Part shown: in pieces, positions 8,501-16,745 of the stretch
How positions within the stretch are numbered: the stretch's first letter is position 1
Layout: the number at the start of each line of letters is the position of its first letter
Assembly (NCBI GenBank): GCA_021155915.1
Contig: JAJNBE010000004.1
Location: 1-55,241 of the forward strand
Source of the DNA: Solimicrobium sp.
Lineage (GTDB): Bacteria; Pseudomonadota; Gammaproteobacteria; Burkholderiales; Burkholderiaceae_D
Reading direction: 5' to 3'
DNA length: 55,241 nucleotides
The notes under the pieces: generated by a model
The model's database searches: none
The model's input: only the letters and a program-made list of their open reading frames with translations
Told to the model about the DNA's origin: nothing
Program-made: the position numbers and the translations under genes

Positions 8501-9847
8501 TTACTCACCGGGGTTATGCACGAGTCTTTCCAACAGTTCACTATCAATATTAGAAAGATCGATTTCTCTTAGAGAAATCATAACCTGAGACGCTAACTTT
8601 AATTTTAACTCTTCGAATCGATTACCGATCTTACTAATGGTTGTAAATAGCTTCGTATTTTTAGAAGACTGAAAACAGGCTATCCGATTTCGGACGGTGT
8701 GTTCAGCGCTGTCTTCAGATAGGTCCAGAGAAAATAGAGTCTCGGCTAGCATAGTAGTGTGATCAAACTTAGTATCAACAAGTTTGACGTCTTCCAGGGA
8801 CGCATAATTCAGTTCGGCACCGCAAAAATTCGACCGGCTCAAATTCGCATTAGCCAAATTTGCCCGAGCCAGATTTGCGCCACTAAAACTTGCCCCCGCC
8901 AAATAAGAAAAATTCAGCTTCGCCCCAACTAGAGTTGTTTCCTGAAAATTTGTCCAACTCGCGTCCGAACTTTGCAAATTTGCCCCATCCATAATTGAAA
9001 AACTAAAGTCAGCTCTACCAAGCAGAGATTTATTCATGTTTGTCGAACGCATATTAGCTTTGTAGAAATTTGCGCCTCTCAAATCAGCTTCACAAAAATT
9101 CGCCCTATATGCATCCACGTACTGCAAATTTGCTCCAAAAAAATCGGTATTGTTCATCTTGGTATAACGCATTTTTGCTCTACTCAAATCTGATCGGTAA
9201 AATTTAACTTCGCTCAAATCGCAATAGTCGAAATTAACCTCGCTTAAGTCTAAGCCACTTAAATTTAATCCACGCAGATCCATACCACTCAAATCAAGAC
9301 TTTGTAGTTGATCTTTGCACGTACTCAAAAACTGTACAGCACTCATTACTTCAGTTACCCCGTCTTTTTTATCAATATTTCTGAGAAAAATAGCACCTGC
9401 ATTTGCTTCCAGGCGATAGGAACTGCATCCCAGAACTAAAACCGACTCCGAGATTTCTATCAACCGATTACGGGTTTCTTTAGTTCTAAATGAATCTAAG
9501 ATGTGTTCTGTTTTTCGTTGCAGATCGGACGCACTAAGCAGTAATTTTCGAATATTTTCCTCATTTAACGTTGTAAGCCAGATAACGAAATTAGTTAACA
9601 AATCAATTCCGACGGAATCCTCACTATCTATCTGCCGGATTGCTTTGACAATTTCATTTTCACTTAAACCGCCGTCGATCTGCTGTTCACATAGCTTAAG
9701 CATAGTCTGAACAGTCAATTTGGCGATCAGGGCAAATGCATCTTTGAATCTATTAACATCAACTTCATCGACGAATTTTGATCCCCAACGAATCGGGAAA
9801 TCATGAGGAGTAATTTTAAAACCGGAAAAACCCGCGCATTCCATCAC
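8501..9847 (-). CDS. Pentapeptide-repeat protein, tandem paralog 2
   Basis: 448 residues, similar to the downstream neighbour along its whole length: N-terminal domain with VDVNRFKDAFALIAKL and LLTNFVIWLTTLNEEN, repeats at about 182-350 (LDLSGMDLRGLNLSGLDL, ANLARANLANANLSRSNF), and a tail beginning around DTKFDHTTMLAETLFSLDLS. The leader ATAGAAAGTAAG before the ATG is also shared, so the duplication included the translation start. The gap to paralog 1 is 91 bp and both face the same way, so they may be cotranscribed. The repeats here are more regular than in paralog 1. Function unknown; candidate effector by context with the SopA-like gene. Confidence 0.75.
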   Translation of the reverse strand: MMECAGFSGFKITPHDFPIRWGSKFVDEVDVNRFKDAFALIAKLTVQTMLKLCEQQIDGGLSENEIVKAIRQIDSEDSVGIDLLTNFVIWLTTLNEENIRKLLLSASDLQRKTEHILDSFRTKETRNRLIEISESVLVLGCSSYRLEANAGAIFLRNIDKKDGVTEVMSAVQFLSTCKDQLQSLDLSGMDLRGLNLSGLDLSEVNFDYCDLSEVKFYRSDLSRAKMRYTKMNNTDFFGANLQYVDAYRANFCEADLRGANFYKANMRSTNMNKSLLGRADFSFSIMDGANLQSSDASWTNFQETTLVGAKLNFSYLAGASFSGANLARANLANANLSRSNFCGAELNYASLEDVKLVDTKFDHTTMLAETLFSLDLSEDSAEHTVRNRIACFQSSKNTKLFTTISKIGNRFEELKLKLASQVMISLREIDLSNIDSELLERLVHNPGE

Positions 9848-9914
9848 TTACTTTCTATTGATTAGTTATGCAGAACATTTCAACAAGAAGAATCTATGTT
9901 CTTTGAAAAAGAAT

Positions 9915-11216
9915 TTAGTTAGCAGATCGGCCTTTAGTGTTTTGCGTAAAATATTCTTCCAACGATTCTTGCAAACATTTCTGAACCGATGCTTCTACTT
10001 TTTGCGATAACTGGTCTTCTAGTTGGGGTTTAAATAGGAATAGCTGGAATACCTGGTAAATTGACACATAAGCCGGGTTTGCTAATAGAACCCAGCACTC
10101 AGAACCGGTTAACGATGGAGGTTTTGTTCTCTCTATTTCTTCTTTACTTAAACGGCCAACCCAACCAACCTGTTCCATTTTCGAAAGCAAATTCTCAATT
10201 TCATCAAACCCCAGTTTCGCTTTTTTTCGAATTTCCCAACTTGAAACTCCCGCATAACTAGTTTTTGAGCGCGCTTCAAATAACAGCTCCAATAGGGTCA
10301 TTGCATCCAAAAAACGTCCACCTGGTTCGGGTACATGCCACCATCGCTCAAATTTAATTACAGGCAAAGCCGCGGCGATAATTGCGCCGAGCAACACAAT
10401 GAGCCAAGAAGTGTAAATCCAAACTAAAAAGATCGGAACAATGGCCACTGCCCCATATACGATAGTGTAGGTGGGAATGGTGGTCACAAATGTGGCAAAT
10501 AAGTGTTTCGCTATTTCAAATAAAATGCCTGCCACTAGGCCTCCCCAGGCAGCATCCCGCCAGTCGATTAAGCGGTTAGGAACGGTAATATAAAGAAATG
10601 TAAATGCACAGGAAGTAAAGATTATAGAAGAGAGCGGGTAGAAAATAGTGCTGCCAGGGATAGTTTTTAAAACATCTTCCGAAGCAATAAATATATATGA
10701 CGTAACCGTTAGAGAAACACCAAGTAGCAACGGTGCCAACGTAATAATTGCCCAGTAGACCAGCGTGCGTTTGAGAAGAGAGCGTTTATTCTTTACATGC
10801 CAGATTTGATTAAATATTTGATCTATGGTGGCAAGCGTAACAATTGAAGTAATAATTAACGCTACTGCGCTAAATGCAGAAAGCTGTGTTGCTTTGGCGG
10901 CGAATTCGCTCAAGTAACTTAAAATGTTGCCCGAGATTGCATGGGGCATAAGATTTTGGATAAAGTACGCTTCCAAAGATTCCCGAAAAGTCTTGAATAA
11001 TGGGAACGCTGTAAAAATCGCCAAGGCTATTGTCAACATCGGAACTAAAGCGAGAATAGTGGTAAATGTCAAGCTGCCCGCCACTTGATCCAAATTACCA
11101 TCAGCAATTCGGCGCATTGAAAAGCTTAGTAAGCGGCGAACTTTAGCTCTGGATCCAATAGTAGATTGCTTGTGTTTCACTGCCGATTTGAGACGTTCGA
11201 GTTCTGAGGTGCTCAT
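9915..11216 (-). CDS. YihY/BrkB family inner-membrane protein
   Basis: 433 residues. The N-terminal half matches the YihY/virulence factor BrkB family (once misnamed ribonuclease BN): an amphipathic start, then AGSLTFTTILALVPMLTIAL, and about six membrane segments up to IPIFLVWIYTSWLIVLLGA around residue 275. The last 140 residues are a soluble domain (TLLELLFEARSKTSYAGVSS), typical of the longer betaproteobacterial forms. The molecular function of the family is unsettled. The gene lies 28 bp downstream of the DUF1854 gene and is probably cotranscribed with the cyanophycin-associated ABC operon. Confidence 0.85.
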   Translation of the reverse strand: MSTSELERLKSAVKHKQSTIGSRAKVRRLLSFSMRRIADGNLDQVAGSLTFTTILALVPMLTIALAIFTAFPLFKTFRESLEAYFIQNLMPHAISGNILSYLSEFAAKATQLSAFSAVALIITSIVTLATIDQIFNQIWHVKNKRSLLKRTLVYWAIITLAPLLLGVSLTVTSYIFIASEDVLKTIPGSTIFYPLSSIIFTSCAFTFLYITVPNRLIDWRDAAWGGLVAGILFEIAKHLFATFVTTIPTYTIVYGAVAIVPIFLVWIYTSWLIVLLGAIIAAALPVIKFERWWHVPEPGGRFLDAMTLLELLFEARSKTSYAGVSSWEIRKKAKLGFDEIENLLSKMEQVGWVGRLSKEEIERTKPPSLTGSECWVLLANPAYVSIYQVFQLFLFKPQLEDQLSQKVEASVQKCLQESLEEYFTQNTKGRSAN

Positions 11217-11244
11217 AGAATGTGATTAAAATTAAAGCAAAAAA

Positions 11245-11709
11245 TTAAAGAAACCGATCCAAAATTTTTCTCCCATGTTTATCCAAATTAGTGGGCTGAC
11301 GAATTAAAAAATGAATACCATGGCTGTCTGTGATCAATAAATTCTCCCCTACCCGACGAATATCTTCTTCAATGCGTAAGACAAAACTGGTTGCGCCACG
11401 ATCTGTTTCCACCGTCCAAGTGCTGGGTGTTGAGAAACTGGAAACACAAATGATGCGCAAGATTTCTGGTATAAATTCACGTCCGGTTAATTCGTCCATC
11501 ACCAGGTTACGCACTTGTTCAGAAACATCGTGTAAATGATTAATCCAGCCGACTTCCAATCCCTCTGTATTCATTATCGCAATATTTTCATCGGGTGTTT
11601 GAAGAGGAAAAGCGCGTATTGGAACAACATCTTTGTGTGTTTGGTTATCGGAAATTAAGATTAATTTCCCGAAAGCATTACGCGTTAATTCAAAATTAGT
11701 AGTGGGCAT
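11245..11709 (-). CDS. DUF1854 protein, cyanophycin-associated
   Basis: 154 residues, soluble, no signal peptide. The sequence (FPLQTPDENIAIMNTEGLEVGWI, TWTVETDRGATSFVLR, ITDSHGIHFLI) fits DUF1854, which in genome annotation is tied to cyanophycin metabolism and paired with a dedicated ABC protein. That pairing is seen here: it starts 60 bp after the ABC gene and shares its strand. AAGAG lies 6 nt before the ATG. The biochemical role is unknown. The divergent cphA'/cphA genes support the link. Confidence 0.8.
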   Translation of the reverse strand: MPTTNFELTRNAFGKLILISDNQTHKDVVPIRAFPLQTPDENIAIMNTEGLEVGWINHLHDVSEQVRNLVMDELTGREFIPEILRIICVSSFSTPSTWTVETDRGATSFVLRIEEDIRRVGENLLITDSHGIHFLIRQPTNLDKHGRKILDRFL

Positions 11710-11769
11710 ATACGACTCTTATTTTTATCGAACGGGACAAGGACAAAATCACCTTTGCCCTGCTCTATC

Positions 11770-14043
11770 TTATGTGATCTCTTCACTGGGTTCAACTAGC
11801 ATCGCCGCATTTCTGGCCTGCGCTTGATATAAACGATAGTATGCTCCGTGCTGGGCCATGAGCACTTCATGTTTTCCTACTTCTACTATCTCACCACGAT
11901 CCATTACGACCAAGCGATCGGCTTTATTGAGAGTTGATAATCGATGCGCAATGGCAATAGTTGTGCGACCTTTTACCAAGTTATCTAAGGCCTTTTGAAT
12001 CTCCTTTTCGGTTTCGGAATCTACAGAAGAAGTCGCTTCATCTAAAATTAAAATACGCGGGTCAATGAGCAAAGCCCGTGCAATCGAAATCCGCTGGCGT
12101 TCACCTCCGGATAATGCCTGACCTCGCTCACCCACCATAGAATCATAACCTTGCGGTAACCGTAAAATAAATTCATGTGCGTGTGCAGCGCGCGCTGCAT
12201 CCATAATTTGATGACGAGTGGCGTTGGGTTTTCCGTAAGCGATATTGTCGGCAATGCTGCCAAAAAAAAGAAATGGTTCTTGTAAAACTAAACCGATATG
12301 GCGACGATAATCAGATATACGAAATGAGCGAATATCAACGCCATCTAATAAAATTGCACCTTCTGCCACGTCATAAAAACGGCAAATTAAATTGACCAAG
12401 GTGCTTTTTCCAGAACCACTATGTCCCACCAATCCAATCATTTCCCCCGGTTTAATAATTAACGAAATGTCTCGGTTCACTGAACGATTACCGTATCGAA
12501 ATCCAACCTGACGCAATTCAAGTTGACCCTCTACCTGACTCAGTTTGATGGGGTTAGCGGGCTCTGGCACGCTGGAAATATGATCTAAAATATCAAATAC
12601 CCTTTTGGCCGCAGAAGCTGACTTTTGTGTGACCGAAACAATTCGACTCATGGAATCCAAACGCCCATAAAAACGTCCCATTAACGCGACAAAAGAAACC
12701 AGTACACCTACCGATATAGCGCCTTCGGAAATCTGCCAAATACCGAATGCCCACACCACCAACATGCCGATATCGGTGAGAAAAGCAACTGATGGGGAAA
12801 ACAGTGCCCACACCTTATTCAGACGATCACTGACTAACAAATGATGCTTATTCGCCGCATGAAAACGCTGAGCTTCACGCTGTTCTTGCGCAAATGCTTT
12901 AACCACCCGAATTCCGGGGATGGTGTCGGCTAACACATTAGTCACTTCGCCCCAGACACGATCAATTTTTTCAAAGCCATGTCGCAAACGGTCGCGTACA
13001 AGATGAATCATCCATCCAATAAACGGCAGCGGAGCTAGGGTTACTGCCGCCAACATCATATTTTCCTTCATCAAAAAAATGGCAATCATCACCAGCATGA
13101 CCATGTCGGTAGCAAAATCGAGCAAATGCAACGATAAAAACACACAAATGCGATCTGTTCCGCTACCAATTCTTGCCATTAAATCACCGGTACGCTTTCC
13201 ACCAAAATACCCTAATGGCAACTTCATTAAATGTTGGTACGTCGCTGTACGCAAATCGGAACCAATGCGGTCAGAAACTAATGCCAAAATATAAGTTCTA
13301 ATCCAATTTAAAAACCAAGCCAAAAAGGCTGACCCAAAAAAACCGGCCAAATACAAAACAACCAAACCAGAATCAATTTGCCGTGTTTCCTGATATGGAA
13401 TCAGTATCTTATCTAAAATTGGCCCTGTTAAATAAGGCGGTATCAGCCCCGCGGCCGTCCCTAGCAGCATGAGTACAAATCCGACAAATAAAAGAAATCT
13501 ATAGGGCTTAGCAAAGCGCCATAATCGAAATAAGGTGCGGGTTGAAGGTGGGGTATGGAGCACTTTAGCGCAAATAAGACAGGCATTCTGGTCAGGCTCG
13601 ATGGGCGCTTTGCAACTTGGGCAACTTAACTGATCCGGCTCGATGAGGTTTTGGCCACTAAGTTGACTATGCGAATGCATCTTGAATTGATCAATAAAAC
13701 GAGCAACTACTAAATTCTGCGCTAAAGTAAAACGCCATCTCGCTAATAAGCCTTCCCGGTCGACTAACTGTAGGTGTCCTATGCCAGCGTGATCGTAGTG
13801 AATCAATTCCATCTCATTACGGTAATACCAGCTGTGCCATTTATTTTCACCGGGGGCTCGTGTAATCAGTCGGGACCCTGTAATAACTAGTAATCCTTTT
13901 CGGAAATTAAGTTGCGCATCCAGATCAATTTCGAATGAGGCCACGGCGACCTCTCCTGCGGTGAGCTGCGTCGCTACGCTTTCACGCCAAGCCTCGGGAA
14001 GAATTGTCAAGGTAGAAACCTCGTTAGCTTGTTTCATTGTCAT
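11770..14043 (-). CDS. Cyanophycin-associated ABC transporter, fused permease/ATPase with zinc ribbon
   Basis: 757 residues. Residues 1-125 form a soluble domain with a PH-like look (beta-rich, ending in FIDQFKMHSHSQL). Residues 141-158 are a zinc ribbon, CPSC-x10-CLIC. The membrane domain starts near 184 with about six segments. The nucleotide-binding domain follows, with Walker A GLVGHSGSGKST, signature LSGGERQRISIARAL, Walker B ILILDEATSSVD and the H-loop IAHRLST. It is an ABC exporter half-transporter that would act as a homodimer in the inner membrane. The substrate is unknown; the genome context (DUF1854 partner, divergent cph genes) ties it to cyanophycin. It is the first gene of the leftward operon. 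Confidence 0.85.
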   Translation of the reverse strand: MTMKQANEVSTLTILPEAWRESVATQLTAGEVAVASFEIDLDAQLNFRKGLLVITGSRLITRAPGENKWHSWYYRNEMELIHYDHAGIGHLQLVDREGLLARWRFTLAQNLVVARFIDQFKMHSHSQLSGQNLIEPDQLSCPSCKAPIEPDQNACLICAKVLHTPPSTRTLFRLWRFAKPYRFLLFVGFVLMLLGTAAGLIPPYLTGPILDKILIPYQETRQIDSGLVVLYLAGFFGSAFLAWFLNWIRTYILALVSDRIGSDLRTATYQHLMKLPLGYFGGKRTGDLMARIGSGTDRICVFLSLHLLDFATDMVMLVMIAIFLMKENMMLAAVTLAPLPFIGWMIHLVRDRLRHGFEKIDRVWGEVTNVLADTIPGIRVVKAFAQEQREAQRFHAANKHHLLVSDRLNKVWALFSPSVAFLTDIGMLVVWAFGIWQISEGAISVGVLVSFVALMGRFYGRLDSMSRIVSVTQKSASAAKRVFDILDHISSVPEPANPIKLSQVEGQLELRQVGFRYGNRSVNRDISLIIKPGEMIGLVGHSGSGKSTLVNLICRFYDVAEGAILLDGVDIRSFRISDYRRHIGLVLQEPFLFFGSIADNIAYGKPNATRHQIMDAARAAHAHEFILRLPQGYDSMVGERGQALSGGERQRISIARALLIDPRILILDEATSSVDSETEKEIQKALDNLVKGRTTIAIAHRLSTLNKADRLVVMDRGEIVEVGKHEVLMAQHGAYYRLYQAQARNAAMLVEPSEEIT

Positions 14044-14354
14044 TATTTGGAAAGCTCCTGACTCTCAGCACTAATCGTCAATAATAAATGATGAGGAACG
14101 ATAACTATTAATTGAACTGAAATGCGCTCGATATCCGCAAAATTTATCGACATTATCCGGCTTTAGCCATAGCACGAACAGGCCAAATTACGGTATTCTA
14201 TCGGACTAATTTTCGCTTGATAAATCCTTACCGTAAGGTCACACCGTAAGGTCACACCGTAAGGTCACACCGTAAGGTCAAAAGCCGGTAAGTATACCAG
14301 CCAGCTCTCTAATGGAAAGTAATAATCAATGCCAAATACAAACAAATAAGTTAA
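14044..14354. promoter_or_regulatory. Divergent control region of the cyanophycin locus
   Basis: 311 bp between the leftward ABC operon and rightward cphA'. It should contain promoters for both, but no strong -35/-10 pair stands out. Its clear feature is the tandem repeat at 14231-14282, about 70-120 bp before cphA'. Confidence 0.5.
14231..14282. repeat. Four tandem 13-bp repeats (CCGTAAGGTCACA)
   Basis: Four head-to-tail copies start at 14231, 14244, 14257 and 14270; three are identical and the fourth ends in AAA. The sequence just left of copy 1 (CCTTA) makes a dyad CCTTAC-C-GTAAGG at 14226-14238. Repeats of this spacing (a little over one helical turn) in a divergent promoter region could bind a regulator cooperatively, or be slippage-prone. 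Both readings are inference. Confidence 0.8.
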
Positions 14355-16541
14355 ATGACAACTAAAAAAAATATCAGATTTACACGTGTATCTTATTTAC
14401 ACGGGCCGAATATTTGGACATACCGGCCAGTTATCGAAGCTTGGGTAGATATTGGCGAATTAGAGCAATACCCTTCAAACAAGCTTCCAGGTTTTACTGA
14501 TCGATTAACGTCATGGTTGCCCGGTTTAATTGAGCATCGGTGCGGCATTGGTGAAAGGGGCGGTTTCATTCAACGTCTGCATGGCGGTACCTGGGCGGCA
14601 CATATTCTCGAGCATGTTGTTTTAGAGCTACAAACTTTGGCGGGTATGCGCACTGGTTTTGGTAAGACGCGAAAGGCGGCGGAACCCGCTTTATACAAAA
14701 TGGCGTTTCGTACTCGTCAAGAACAAGTGGGTCGCGCTGCACTTCAAGCCGGTTGTGAATTACTTCTGGCGGCTATTAATGACTCGCCTTTTGATGTTGT
14801 TGCCCGCGTGGTTGAGCTAACTGAATTAGTTGACTCGCTATGTTTAGGCCCCTCCACTGCTCATATTGTCGATGCCGCCGCCGACCGATGTATTCCCTGG
14901 ATACGTCTTAATGACGGTAACTTAGTACAGCTCGGTTATGGCAACAAACAGCGCCGCATCTGGACCGCGGAAACGGATCAGACCAGTGCTATTGCTGAGG
15001 GCATTGCCTCCGACAAAGATTTAACCAAATCGCTTTTAAAATCCTGCGGCATACCTGTTCGGGAAGGCTGCCGGGTGAATTCCGCCGAGGAAGCGTGGGA
15101 CGCCGCTCAGGAGATAGGTTTCCCAGTCACAATAAAAGCCTATGGTTGCAATCACGCGTTGGGTGTCGCTGTAAACTTAAGTACCCAGGCTGACGTAATC
15201 GAAGCATTCAATTTGGCTCGAAAAAACGGAGAAGGAAATCCGGTTATTGTTGAGCAATTTATTCCCGGCGCTGAACACCGGGTATTAGTAGTTGGAAAAA
15301 AAATTGTGGCGGTCGCCGCCGACGAAATAACATGGGTCATCGGAAATGGGCAATCGACCCTCGGTGAACTAGTTGATACTCACACCCACTCCGATTCCGG
15401 CCGCGGGCTCACTGACGAATGTCCCTTAAACAGAATAGGTCCGCAGCATGCAGGAATCACTCTCGAATTAGATTCCCCCGGATTTTCCGACTGCGGCATT
15501 CCACAGACAAATCAGTGCGTACTCGCGCAGCGTAATGAAAATGGGGCTTTAGACGTTACGGATCAAATTCATTCTAGCATTGCGGCTCTAGCAACTTTAG
15601 CCACACGGGTTGTTGGCTTAGATATCGCGGGTGTAGATTTAGTAGCCGAAGACATTTCCAAACCAATTATCACCCAGCGCTGCGCCATTATAGGAGTCAA
15701 TGCTGGCCCCGGTTTATTAGCGCACATCAAACCTTCCAGCGGAAAATCTCGTCCAATTGGCACAGCAATTATTGATCATTTGTTTCCCGATAATCTTTCG
15801 GGCCGCATTCCCATTCTTGGTATCACAGAAGCAGCTGGCTCAACTTTCATTGCGCAATTAGTTGGACATTTAATTCATGTGAGTGGCCGACATGTTGGGT
15901 TAGCATGTAGCACGGGGCTGTATCTCGACCAGCGCCAAATTGATACCAAAAGTGGCATTAATTGGGAAGCAGGTCAACGGCTATTAATCAATCGCACTAT
16001 GGAAGCCGCAGTATTTGAGAGTAACAACCGCTTAATTCTTAGCGAAGGATTAGTTTACGACAAATGCAGTGTTGGCATTGTGAGTGAAATAAAAGAATAT
16101 GATCAGTATTCAGATTTAACCGAATTTTTTATCGATGATCAGGAGAAATTATTCAACGTAATTCGCACTCAGATCGATGTCATTTTGCCGGATGGTTTTG
16201 CCGTACTAAATGCAGACTGCCCGCGCGTGGTTAAATTAGCTAAGTTGTGTGATGGCAAAGTAATATTTTATGGAAACGATCATGCCTTAGATATCTTAGT
16301 TAAACACCGCAACGAAGCCGGACGTGTCGTGTTTTTACGGAACGATTGCATAGTGCTCGCCGAGGGTGGCAACGAAACGGCATTATTGCCACTTTCCTCG
16401 CTGAAGGTGATCAAAGCAGCACAGCTATCGGACGTTATGGCAGCTGTCGCGGCGGCGTGGGCACTTAATATTATTCCGGAATTGATTGAAGCTGGTCTTA
16501 GGACATTCGAATCGCATCCTAAAAAACACTTCACTAAATAG
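14355..16541 (+). CDS. cphA': CphA', cyanophycin synthetase paralog with degenerate ligase sites
   Basis: 728 residues, homologous to CphA from end to end but stopping before the last Mur-ligase lobe. Aligned by eye with the neighbouring CphA: the ATP-grasp glycine loop PKDGNQGKGV is AYGCNHALGV (262-271); the metal-binding EVN is GVN (447-449); the Mur-type P-loop GTNGKTTT is EAAGSTFI (about 492-499); ETARGG is ESNNRL. Both ligase sites therefore look dead. The N domain keeps GERGGFIQRLHGGTW and the HxxEH motif HILEH (83-87), a zinc-peptidase-like signature linked in the literature to primer generation by CphA N domains. It probably works with CphA rather than making polymer itself. It differs from cyanobacterial CphA2, which keeps an active ATP-grasp site. 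No strong Shine-Dalgarno is visible. Confidence 0.88.
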   Translation: MTTKKNIRFTRVSYLHGPNIWTYRPVIEAWVDIGELEQYPSNKLPGFTDRLTSWLPGLIEHRCGIGERGGFIQRLHGGTWAAHILEHVVLELQTLAGMRTGFGKTRKAAEPALYKMAFRTRQEQVGRAALQAGCELLLAAINDSPFDVVARVVELTELVDSLCLGPSTAHIVDAAADRCIPWIRLNDGNLVQLGYGNKQRRIWTAETDQTSAIAEGIASDKDLTKSLLKSCGIPVREGCRVNSAEEAWDAAQEIGFPVTIKAYGCNHALGVAVNLSTQADVIEAFNLARKNGEGNPVIVEQFIPGAEHRVLVVGKKIVAVAADEITWVIGNGQSTLGELVDTHTHSDSGRGLTDECPLNRIGPQHAGITLELDSPGFSDCGIPQTNQCVLAQRNENGALDVTDQIHSSIAALATLATRVVGLDIAGVDLVAEDISKPIITQRCAIIGVNAGPGLLAHIKPSSGKSRPIGTAIIDHLFPDNLSGRIPILGITEAAGSTFIAQLVGHLIHVSGRHVGLACSTGLYLDQRQIDTKSGINWEAGQRLLINRTMEAAVFESNNRLILSEGLVYDKCSVGIVSEIKEYDQYSDLTEFFIDDQEKLFNVIRTQIDVILPDGFAVLNADCPRVVKLAKLCDGKVIFYGNDHALDILVKHRNEAGRVVFLRNDCIVLAEGGNETALLPLSSLKVIKAAQLSDVMAAVAAAWALNIIPELIEAGLRTFESHPKKHFTK

Positions 16542-16745
16542 GGTAACTTTTTTTCGAAAGTCGGGGTAAGCTTAGAACCAATAGCTTAAAGGCTGCTCCG
16601 ATTTTATGGTTAGTGATAATTACTGATAATCAAATGACTAATCAAGTTTGGTATCGATAGCGTTAATTTGCCCTTTCGTCAAATTGGCGACCAGACAGCT
16701 TTACCGATTTACAAAATAAACTGAATAATACAGGACCCTATTCTT

